Position numbers and translations under genes: made by a program. Below are positions 57,512-64,000 of a stretch of 64,000 nucleotides of DNA, piece after piece (position 1 is the stretch's first letter; every line of letters starts with the position of its first letter). The stretch covers positions 20,573-84,572 of the forward strand of contig JAZTYO010000035.1 in the NCBI GenBank assembly GCA_045636945.1, given 5' to 3'. The notes beneath the pieces were generated by a model. It searched no databases, was not told the DNA's origin, and saw only the letters and a list, made by a program, of their open reading frames with translations. Source of the DNA: UMGS172 sp045636945 (GTDB lineage Bacteria; Bacillota; Clostridia; Oscillospirales; Acutalibacteraceae).

Positions 57512-59182
57512 ATGAAAACTGATATTGAAATTGCTCAGTCGGTCGAAATGAAACCCATAACCGAGATTGCCAAAACTGCCGGTATTGATGATAAATACCT
57601 CGAGCAGTACGGTAAATATAAGGCAAAGATTGACCTTTCCTTGCTTAACGACAGCGACAAGAAGGACGGTAAGCTCATTCTTGTTACTGCTATCACTCCC
57701 ACACCTGCAGGTGAGGGTAAAAACACCACAACTATCGGTCTTGCCGACGGTATGCGCCGTATCGGTAAGAACGTTATGGTAGCTTTGCGTGAGCCTTCCC
57801 TTGGTCCTGTTTTCGGTATCAAGGGTGGTGCTGCAGGTGGTGGTTATGCACAGGTTGTTCCTATGGAGGATATCAACCTCCATTTCACCGGTGACTTCCA
57901 TGCTATCGGTGCAGCAAACAACCTGCTTGCTGCAATGCTTGATAATCATATATATCAGGGTAACACACTTAACATCGACCCCAGAAGAATCACTTGGAAG
58001 CGTTGCGTTGATATGAACGACCGTCAGTTGCGTTTTGTTACCGACGGTTTGGGTGGACGCGTAAACGGTGTTCCGAGAGAAGATGGCTACGATATTACCG
58101 TTGCATCCGAAATTATGGCTGTTTTCTGCCTTTCTTCCTCTATTGCCGACCTTAAGGAAAGACTTTCCAAGATTATCGTTGGCTATACTTATGACGAAAA
58201 GCCCGTTACTGCAGGCGATATCGGTGCAGTAGGTGCTATTGCAGCACTTTTGAAGGATGCTATCAAGCCTAACCTCGTTCAGACCTTGGAGGGTACTCCT
58301 GCGTTTGTTCACGGTGGTCCTTTTGCTAACATTGCTCACGGCTGTAACTCGGTTATGGCAACCCGTCTTGCTATGAAACTCGGTGATTATGCAATTACCG
58401 AGGCAGGCTTCGGTGCCGACCTTGGTGCTGAAAAGTTCCTTGACATCAAGTGCCGTATGGCAGGTCTTACTCCTTCGGCAGTTGTTGTTGTTGCAACCAT
58501 CCGTGCTCTTAAAATGCACGGCGGTCTTGCAAAGACCGAACTTGGCTCTGAAAACCTTGAGGCTTTGGAAAAGGGTATACCTAACCTCTTGAAGCACGTT
58601 TCCAATATCAAGAACGTTTACAAGCTTCCTTCAGTTGTTGCAGTTAACCGATTCCCGACCGATACCGATGCCGAGGTTGACCTCATCATCAAGAAGTGTA
58701 AGGAACTCGGTGTCAATGTTGTTCTGTCCAATGTTTGGGCAGAAGGCGGTAAGGGTGGCGAAGAGTTAGCACGTGAGGTTGTCCGTCTTTGTGAAGAGGA
58801 AAAGGGTGACTTTACCTATTCTTACGAGCTTGACTCAACTATCGAGGAGAAGATCACCGCAATCGTTCAAAAGGTATATGGTGGTGTTGGCATCAACGTT
58901 CTGCCTGCCGCTAAGAAGCAGATTGCACAGCTTACTGCTCTCGGCTTTGACAAGTGCCCTATTTGCGTTGCCAAAACACAGTACAGCTTCTCGGATGACC
59001 CCACTAAGCTCGGTGCTCCCGAAGGCTTTGAGGTCACTATTAAGAATGTCAAGGTTTCTGCAGGTGCAGGCTTTGTTGTTGTCCTCACAGGTGATATTAT
59101 GACAATGCCGGGTCTTCCCAAGGTTCCTGCTGCAGTCAATATCGACGTTGACGATAACGGCAAGATTACCGGCTTATTCTAA
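57512..59182 (+). CDS. fhs: Formate-tetrahydrofolate ligase
   Basis: Makes 10-formyl-THF from formate, THF and ATP, the formyl donor for PurN and AICAR transformylase. The 556 residues show the P-loop TPTPAGEGKNTTTIGLADGM, SLGPVFGIKGGAAGGGYAQV and DLGAEKFLDIKCR, then the NRFPTDTDAEVD region. Length is normal. Placing fhs at the end of a ZTP-controlled operon fits the role of ZTP as a signal of 10-formyl-THF shortage. Confidence 0.97.
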   Translation: MKTDIEIAQSVEMKPITEIAKTAGIDDKYLEQYGKYKAKIDLSLLNDSDKKDGKLILVTAITPTPAGEGKNTTTIGLADGMRRIGKNVMVALREPSLGPVFGIKGGAAGGGYAQVVPMEDINLHFTGDFHAIGAANNLLAAMLDNHIYQGNTLNIDPRRITWKRCVDMNDRQLRFVTDGLGGRVNGVPREDGYDITVASEIMAVFCLSSSIADLKERLSKIIVGYTYDEKPVTAGDIGAVGAIAALLKDAIKPNLVQTLEGTPAFVHGGPFANIAHGCNSVMATRLAMKLGDYAITEAGFGADLGAEKFLDIKCRMAGLTPSAVVVVATIRALKMHGGLAKTELGSENLEALEKGIPNLLKHVSNIKNVYKLPSVVAVNRFPTDTDAEVDLIIKKCKELGVNVVLSNVWAEGGKGGEELAREVVRLCEEEKGDFTYSYELDSTIEEKITAIVQKVYGGVGINVLPAAKKQIAQLTALGFDKCPICVAKTQYSFSDDPTKLGAPEGFEVTIKNVKVSAGAGFVVVLTGDIMTMPGLPKVPAAVNIDVDDNGKITGLF

Positions 59183-59189
59183 TACTTTA

Positions 59190-59221
59190 GGGCACCGTTT
59201 AACCTACGGTGCCTTTTTTTT
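59190..59221 (+). terminator. Terminator of the purine operon
   Basis: GGCACCGT (59191-59198) and ACGGTGCC (59206-59213), then eight T residues. Confidence 0.93.
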
Positions 59222-59282
59222 GTGCGCAGTATTGCGAAGTTGTCCAAAATAAATCAAATTTGTTAATTTTTGATGATTTTTA

Positions 59283-59311
59283 TTGACAGTTTTATGATAT
59301 TATGCTAATAT
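59283..59311 (+). promoter_or_regulatory. Promoter of the Ig-like lipoprotein gene
   Basis: TTGACA (59283-59288), 17-base spacer, TAATAT (59306-59311), about 40 bases before the start. Confidence 0.8.
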
Positions 59312-59348
59312 TAATATAAATACATTTATATTAAAGGGGTTATAAAAA

Positions 59349-60218
59349 ATGAAAAAGTTGCTTTGTCTCATGATGGCAGTTGCTCTTGTATTCGCATTTG
59401 CAGCTTGTGGTGGCGATGATACCAACAGTGTAAGCCAACCCGCAGGTAATAATGCTGTAGCAGGTGTAACCTCCATCAAATTTGATGCCGAAAGCTATAC
59501 TGTAGGCGTTGAAGAGTACATCGAGTTCAAAAACCACGTTACTGTTGAACCTGCAGGTGCCGAGATTAAATTCTCTTGCTCTGACGAGACCATTGCTGAG
59601 GTTTACTCCGCTACCAAGGGCGAGTTCTTTGGCGTAAAGTCGGGTGAGGTTACAGTTACCGCTTCTTCTGCAGACGGTAATGTTACCGCAACCGCAAAGC
59701 TCGTTGTAGCAGGTATCGGTGTTGTTGTTGCTCGTGATAATAACGTTGGTGGCATTACCAACAAGCGTTGGGATCATACTGAGAGACCGGACGATAAAGA
59801 TGCTTATGTAATCATCATCCCTAAGACCCTTAGCGGTGCTGATATGAGCAAGGCTGTTGAGTATGTTGCAAATGCAGGTGAGAAGGCTACTGACGGTTCT
59901 TGCGCAGCAGCTGTTAACGGCTATTACATTGCTAAGACTGGCGATACCGGCAACTACAAGCTCGACAATGTTGCCGAGGGCGAGTATGTTGGTATCATTA
60001 TCAGCAGCACGGATTATACCCTTAAAAAGACCTATAACAAGTCAGACGCACTTGCAACCTTCAAAGCAAGCGCAATGGCTAAGTACTTCTCCGATGCTGA
60101 GGCAAACCAGTTTGTAGAGAAGTTCTATAACCGTGAGTTCTATGTAGGCGAGCTTACCGTTACCGCTAACACCAACACTGTTTTCGGTCACGACTTTGAG
60201 CCTGACCTCCATCAGTAA
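59349..60218 (+). CDS. Lipoprotein with a bacterial Ig-like (BIG2-type) domain
   Basis: The 289 residues begin with a lipoprotein signal, MKKLLCLMMAVALVFAFAAC, with Cys 20 as the lipid site. Residues about 40-120 read like a BIG2 domain: SIKFDAESYTVGVEEYIEF, then EIKFSCSDETIAEVYS and GEVTVTASSADG. The remaining 165 residues are unfamiliar. It has its own promoter and terminator, so it is expressed alone. Probably a surface protein that binds a polysaccharide or partner protein; no enzyme motif is visible. Confidence 0.8.
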   Translation: MKKLLCLMMAVALVFAFAACGGDDTNSVSQPAGNNAVAGVTSIKFDAESYTVGVEEYIEFKNHVTVEPAGAEIKFSCSDETIAEVYSATKGEFFGVKSGEVTVTASSADGNVTATAKLVVAGIGVVVARDNNVGGITNKRWDHTERPDDKDAYVIIIPKTLSGADMSKAVEYVANAGEKATDGSCAAAVNGYYIAKTGDTGNYKLDNVAEGEYVGIIISSTDYTLKKTYNKSDALATFKASAMAKYFSDAEANQFVEKFYNREFYVGELTVTANTNTVFGHDFEPDLHQ

Positions 60219-60231
60219 TCCATAAGCTTTT

Positions 60232-60267
60232 TAAAGACCGTTGGGAAAACCAACGGTCTTTTTTTAT
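60232..60267 (+). terminator. Terminator of the Ig-like lipoprotein gene
   Basis: AAAGACCGTTGG and CCAACGGTCTTT with a GAAAA loop, then a T-run. Confidence 0.92.
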
Positions 60268-60311
60268 AGTTTACACAACGGTTACAAATCATTACAATTA
60301 TACGCTTTTTA

Positions 60312-60340
60312 TTGACATAGTTTTTTAGAATTGGTATTAT
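60312..60340 (+). promoter_or_regulatory. Promoter of the two-gene envelope operon
   Basis: TTGACA (60312-60317), 17-base spacer, TATTAT (60335-60340), 34 bases before the start. Confidence 0.82.
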
Positions 60341-60374
60341 GAAATTACAGTAAATAATTAGGAGATTGGCATAT

Positions 60375-61628
60375 ATGAAACAGGGTAAGCAGAGCATCTT
60401 AAAACGCATTTTATCGGCCGTTATTATTGTGGCGGTTGTATTAGGTATTTCTGCTTGCGGAAGGGTACGTCAGACAATAGAGGTAATAAACGATATTTAC
60501 AACCTTGAGGGTAACGAAATGGCATACGGCAATGTCTGTGAGTGGTGTACCCTTGACAGTACCGACGGTTTTGCCAAAACTCAAGGCGAAAATAACTTTT
60601 ATTATATGTACACTCCTTACACCGATATCACGTTTCAAATAACACCCAGACAAATCAGCGAGTGTGTCTATTCCGAAAAACGCGGAGGTTGGGTTGCTGC
60701 CTTTGATAACAGAGAAATTGTAGCCTTTAAAAATTCGACCAACCGTGATAAAAATGCTGAAGGTATAGATATGTCCTTTGGCTCAAAAGATGCAAACATC
60801 ACCCCGATTATTGGCTTTAAAGCACCGCAAAACGGTATTTATACCTTCCGCATCGTCAATGGCGATATAGGAACATCCAATTCTAACGGCAACAATTCCA
60901 ACGGTGTAAGCATGTTTGTGTATGCCAATGACACAAAGCTTGCTGATGAGGATTTTATCAGCAAGAGGGTGAAGAATTATAACGTCTCGTTTAAAATCAC
61001 TCTTAAACAAAATCAGTTTATCTATTTTGCGGTTGACCCGAGATACTCTGAAAACTATGATGTTGCAAATTCTATCGTACTTCAGGCAGACCTTGAGGGT
61101 GATTACCGACAATTCTACGTGGATAATAGCGTTGCATGGGGCTTTGGTGAAGTATACAACCTCGGTACCAATGCACAGCAGGGCATCAACGGTTGGTATT
61201 ACCTTTACTGTGATAAAAACGAGTATGGTGTTTATGAAACCAAAGACCTTAAAGTATGTGACGCTAAATACAGTGGCGAAAATTACTACTTTATTGGAGA
61301 TGACAAATCCAAGATAAATCCTGCCGACGGCACTATGACTGCAGGTGAAAATACCGCGTCAGCTGTGGCTTTAAAATTGCCGAGAGATGGCTATTATGCA
61401 TTTGATATTTACTTTGATAAAGCCGCTTTGGGAAATTTCTCGGTATACTGCGGCGAGCGAAAGGTAAGAATACCAACCTTTGAGGAAGACGTTGACGGTT
61501 ATATGTATTTTGAGGCTATTATGGAACAGGACGAAAGCTTTTACTTTATTTTGAATGAGGGAGAATGTACCGTAAATATTGCGGTACGTCAGGTCAAAAA
61601 TCCTTTGGAGACAGAATCTAAAAAATGA
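60375..61628 (+). CDS. Lipoprotein of unknown function, beta-rich
   Basis: Not a family I recognise. The 417 residues have a lipoprotein signal ending LGISAC (Cys about 29) after a basic start MKQGKQSILKR. The rest is rich in Tyr, Asn and Asp with many short beta strands and no membrane helix; two parallel parts (from about 60 and about 260) share the pattern ...YYMYTPYTD / ...WYYLYCDKN, which hints at a duplicated beta-sandwich domain. ATG 60375 has AGGAG 10 bases upstream. Its stop overlaps the start of the next gene (ATGA), so the two are translationally coupled. Confidence 0.7.
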   Translation: MKQGKQSILKRILSAVIIVAVVLGISACGRVRQTIEVINDIYNLEGNEMAYGNVCEWCTLDSTDGFAKTQGENNFYYMYTPYTDITFQITPRQISECVYSEKRGGWVAAFDNREIVAFKNSTNRDKNAEGIDMSFGSKDANITPIIGFKAPQNGIYTFRIVNGDIGTSNSNGNNSNGVSMFVYANDTKLADEDFISKRVKNYNVSFKITLKQNQFIYFAVDPRYSENYDVANSIVLQADLEGDYRQFYVDNSVAWGFGEVYNLGTNAQQGINGWYYLYCDKNEYGVYETKDLKVCDAKYSGENYYFIGDDKSKINPADGTMTAGENTASAVALKLPRDGYYAFDIYFDKAALGNFSVYCGERKVRIPTFEEDVDGYMYFEAIMEQDESFYFILNEGECTVNIAVRQVKNPLETESKK

Positions 61629-63112
61629 AAAAGTGGTTTTTGATTTTAACTGCAAGCCTTTTGGTAGTTGCGGTGGTTGTATGTGTGTGTTTATCGACAA
61701 CTCGGTTTGAATATGTAAGAGAAAAACATTCTGAAGCCTCGTCGGATGTGACAAGTACCGTAAGCTTGGAAACAGGCTCACAGTCCGAGCCTATGATAGA
61801 ATCGGTTTTAGGTAATTATACCGAGTTTTTGATTGAGGAATATTACGATAGCAGATATGATTGTTTTCTCGCCATTAAGGATATTGACGATAACGGAGTA
61901 GACGACTTAATGCTAAAAAACAGATACGTTAGCTATATTGATGTTTACTCCTATAAAGACGGAGGTGTCTTAAGGGTGGGACGTATCAACAAAATGGAAT
62001 CAGCAGGGATAATATATCATTGTGAGAGTTATCCCGGTGTGTGCTACGTAGTTCCCAATAATAATATCTGTTATTATACAACAATTGTAGACGGATTATT
62101 GGTTGAGAAACAGATTTGGTATAGTACGGTAGACGTTTCTGAGGATGCAAATCTTGTCGCGGAAACAAGATATGCGTATAACAACAATAAAAGTGTAAGA
62201 TTTGAGGTATTATCGTCCTTTGATGAAATAAATCAACAATCAGACGATGCATGGTATCACAATATATCCAAAAAAGTCAACACCTGGACACTTCCGGTAG
62301 TCAGTGGTCAATATAATTTTTATTATATTGCCGAGGATGGAATGTACTATATCCATCAAAGTGATATCAAACCTACCAAAATAGTTGACGGAGAAGTTCG
62401 TGGTTTGAGCTATGACGGTGCGACCTTATATTATTGCACGCCAACCTCGGTAATTGAGCATACCTCCGCCAATGACAAACGTCTTAATGTTGTTTGGGAT
62501 GTTTCTATGATGCCAAAGGGAAGCAAAATAGACCTTCCCGAAGGAATACTTGATTTTAAGTTTCACGGAAGATATCTTTATATAAAAAACAGCACAGATT
62601 CGGCATTCAGAGTCAATTTAGACACAAAAGAAGTCGAAATGTTCTTGGAGGATTTCAGCGAGGCTGTATTTGACGATGAATATTGCTATTATATCGACCA
62701 AATCAGCAAAACTTTTTCACTTTACAGTATTGACCTTGATATCTTAGAACATAGAATTATCGCAGGTGAGGGTAGCTATAAGCCTCAAAAGAAGATAATA
62801 AGCAAGGTTTTTGTTTTGAACGACACGGTGTATTATTACGACCGGGTCACCGAAAAGATATACAGCATTAACGGTCGGACTTCGATTGAGGGGTATCCCG
62901 AGGATATCAGTTCTCAGGATGACAGCTTGATTCATTTTGTGGCACAGACCGACGAGAAAACGCAGGTATTATATAGCTTTGACGGGAACACCTATAAATT
63001 GGTTGCTAACATAAGCGATTATGAACATATCAGAAGTAATTATATCGTTACAAAAAGAGGCTTGTTTATAATTCCGTATAACGATGAAAAAATATCGGTT
63101 TTGTGGTATTGA
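61625..63112 (+). CDS. Membrane-anchored protein with a likely beta-propeller
   Basis: The 495 residues start with one membrane segment (about 4-24) and continue outside the cell. Near residue 80 lies IKDIDDNGVDDLML, a Ca-binding-like Asp/Asn loop as in VCBS or dockerin-like repeats. From about 225 onward repeated strands such as YNFYYIAEDGMYYIHQSD, then ATLYYCTPTS and YCYYIDQISKTFSLYSID look like propeller blades (DUF5050-like), though I cannot prove this. No enzyme motif. It overlaps the upstream lipoprotein gene by 4 bases. Confidence 0.7.
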   Translation: MKKWFLILTASLLVVAVVVCVCLSTTRFEYVREKHSEASSDVTSTVSLETGSQSEPMIESVLGNYTEFLIEEYYDSRYDCFLAIKDIDDNGVDDLMLKNRYVSYIDVYSYKDGGVLRVGRINKMESAGIIYHCESYPGVCYVVPNNNICYYTTIVDGLLVEKQIWYSTVDVSEDANLVAETRYAYNNNKSVRFEVLSSFDEINQQSDDAWYHNISKKVNTWTLPVVSGQYNFYYIAEDGMYYIHQSDIKPTKIVDGEVRGLSYDGATLYYCTPTSVIEHTSANDKRLNVVWDVSMMPKGSKIDLPEGILDFKFHGRYLYIKNSTDSAFRVNLDTKEVEMFLEDFSEAVFDDEYCYYIDQISKTFSLYSIDLDILEHRIIAGEGSYKPQKKIISKVFVLNDTVYYYDRVTEKIYSINGRTSIEGYPEDISSQDDSLIHFVAQTDEKTQVLYSFDGNTYKLVANISDYEHIRSNYIVTKRGLFIIPYNDEKISVLWY

Positions 63113-63133
63113 CAGACTGATAGAGTAAAATAT

Positions 63134-63164
63134 AAAAGAGCCAAGCTAATGCTTGACTCTTTTA
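63134..63164 (+). terminator. Terminator of the envelope operon
   Basis: AAAAGAGCCAAGC (63134-63146) and GCTTGACTCTTTT (63151-63163) pair with one mismatch. It abuts the 3' end of the tRNA gene on the other strand. Confidence 0.8.
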
Positions 63165-63251
63165 TGGTGCCGCTGACCGGGGTCGAACCGGTACGGGTGT
63201 TATCCCAACGGATTTTAAGTCCGGTGTGTCTGCCAATTCCACCACAGCGGC
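63165..63251 (-). tRNA. tRNA-Leu (anticodon UAA)
   Basis: The minus strand reads GCCGCTGTGGTGGAATTGGC at the 5' end, an anticodon loop CTTAAAA with anticodon TAA, a long variable arm typical of tRNA-Leu, the T-loop GGTTCGACCCC, and an encoded CCA end. The acceptor stem GCCGCTG pairs with CAGCGGC. It decodes UUA and is a likely substrate of TrmL (10454-10969). Confidence 0.97.
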
Positions 63252-63266
63252 AAACCGTGCTATATT

Positions 63267-63295
63267 ATGATACACGAAATCCCGCCACAAGTCAA
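63267..63295 (-). promoter_or_regulatory. Promoter of the tRNA-Leu gene
   Basis: TTGACT (63295-63290), 17-base spacer, TATCAT (63272-63267), about 15 bases before the tRNA. Confidence 0.65.
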
Positions 63296-63305
63296 GGAAT
63301 TCCGT

Positions 63306-63340
63306 AAAAAAAGGCCGCCGCACAGGGCGGCAGCCTTTCG
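63306..63340 (-). terminator. Terminator after the RNase R gene
   Basis: On the minus strand AGGCTGCCGCCC and GGGCGGC-like CGGCGGCCT arms pair closely around a short loop, followed by TTTTTTT. The stem is much more GC-rich than other terminators here. Confidence 0.85.
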
Positions 63341-63416
63341 GTTTCCTGTTCTGCGAAGTTCATTCGCAGGCAAACACCGCAGAAACCATTTCTATTGTGT
63401 CCCTGCTTTCCGGAAA

Positions 63417-64000
63417 TTATTCTTCCGCCAGAACAAAATCAATTTCACCGGCAGAAACATCCACAGCGGCACATTCCACCATGATTTTCTGACCGATTTT
63501 GTAGCTGGTATTGCTCATGCGTTCCACCAGTTCCATGGTTTCCTCCAGAATATAATCGCCAAACGGCAGGTCATTCACATGAACCAGGCCCTCCACGGTA
63601 TTCGGCAGTTCCACATAGAAGCCATAGCTCTGAATGGAGGAAATCACACCCTCAAAACGCTCGCCGATGTGATGGGACATATATTCCGCTTTGTAGCAAT
63701 CCTCGCAGTCACGCTCGATGCTGACCGCTTTGTGCTCGCACTCGCTGCAATGTTTCGCTGCATTGGCAACATAATTGCCGAAGCGTTTTTCAATCACCTT
63801 TCTCGGGCTGCCGTTGACCTGCGCAGAAAGAATTCGATGGATAATCAAGTCAGGATAGCGGCGGATCGGAGAAGTGAAGTGAGCGTAATTCTCCATCACC
63901 AGACCGAAGTGACCGGTATTTTCGGCAGAGTACACCGCTTTCGCCATGGAGCGCAGCAGCTGATTGTTGATAAGCTGCTCCAGGCGGGTTCCGCGGACAG
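63417..64000 (-). CDS. rnr: Ribonuclease R, C-terminal part (runs off the window edge)
   Basis: A processive 3'-5' exoribonuclease of the RNB family. The visible end includes the RNB-domain stretch RSMAKAVYSAENTGHFGL and HFTSPIRRYPDLIIHRIL, a hinge with four Cys (CSECEH and CEDCYK), and an S1 domain from GERFEGVISSIQSYGFYVELP to DFVLAEE. The frame stays open to the right edge, so only about 194 residues are seen. There is no long basic tail after the S1 domain. GC content and codons (GGC, CGC, CTG) differ from all genes to the left, which use GGT and CGT heavily. Confidence 0.92.
   Translation of the reverse strand, partial: VRGTRLEQLINNQLLRSMAKAVYSAENTGHFGLVMENYAHFTSPIRRYPDLIIHRILSAQVNGSPRKVIEKRFGNYVANAAKHCSECEHKAVSIERDCEDCYKAEYMSHHIGERFEGVISSIQSYGFYVELPNTVEGLVHVNDLPFGDYILEETMELVERMSNTSYKIGQKIMVECAAVDVSAGEIDFVLAEE

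Noticed and set aside
56915..58597. 560-codon antisense frame across purL and fhs
   Set aside because: It spans two conserved genes on the other strand and its translation resembles no protein family; long antisense frames arise from the codon bias here.
63165..63251. Attachment site of an integrated element at the tRNA-Leu
   Set aside because: No integrase or duplicated tRNA 3' end was seen within the window; the composition change nearby may be an assembly join.

Overview
The window looks like the chromosome of an uncultured, anaerobic, spore-forming member of the Clostridia, most likely a gut relative of the Oscillospirales. The evidence is a germination protease (gpr) next to spoIIP, a DnaD/DnaI-type primosome, a ZTP riboswitch in front of a Firmicute-style purine operon that ends in formate-tetrahydrofolate ligase, a TrmL/ManA/glycolysis neighbourhood, and moderately low GC with TTGACA-17-TATAAT promoters and strong AGGAGG sites. 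No phage, insertion sequence, CRISPR array or defence system was recognised.

Layout. 1-4.8 kb: cell-wall elongation genes mreC, mreD and a class B PBP, then a MinD-like ATPase and methylglyoxal synthase. 4.8-12 kb: hisS, an AbrB-type regulator with a zinc ribbon, then on the minus strand pgk-tpiA-gpmI, and trmL and manA. 12-16.8 kb: a membrane protein broken by a 61-bp tandem duplication, rpsT, the sporulation genes gpr and spoIIP with a small unknown membrane protein, and a SEDS glycosyltransferase. 16.9-24.8 kb: tsaE-tsaB-rpiB, a DnaI/DnaD pair, a decayed histidine phosphatase, rplM-rpsI, a PAP2/XRE membrane pair with a structured leader, and a pseudouridine synthase.

24.9-32.8 kb is a sugar-acid operon on the minus strand: uxuA (mannonate dehydratase), a broken isomerase, uxuB-type SDR, two TIM-barrel isomerases, two paralogous Gfo/Idh oxidoreductases and a phosphoesterase remnant. 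A divergent AraC regulator faces it. The operon is decaying at two positions. 32.9-46.5 kb: GNAT, pyrophosphatase-like protein, D,D-carboxypeptidase, a metallophosphoesterase, a large DUF6259-like protein, an Na/Pi cotransporter with Pho-box-like repeats, a DUF2975/HTH/DUF4173-like group, PAP2 and HAD proteins, asparagine synthase and a YjbR-family protein.

46.7-59.2 kb is one ZTP-riboswitch-controlled de novo purine operon: purE-purF-purM-purN-IMP cyclohydrolase (PurO type)-AICAR transformylase-purD-purL-fhs. The PurF lacks the N-terminal cysteine nucleophile, purC is absent from the run, and the usual bifunctional PurH is replaced by two separate enzymes. fhs supplies the 10-formyl-THF used by PurN and the transformylase. 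59.3-63.1 kb carries three envelope proteins, two of them lipoproteins. The last part holds a tRNA-Leu(UAA) and the 3' half of an RNase R gene with visibly higher GC and different codon choice, which may be a transfer or an assembly join.
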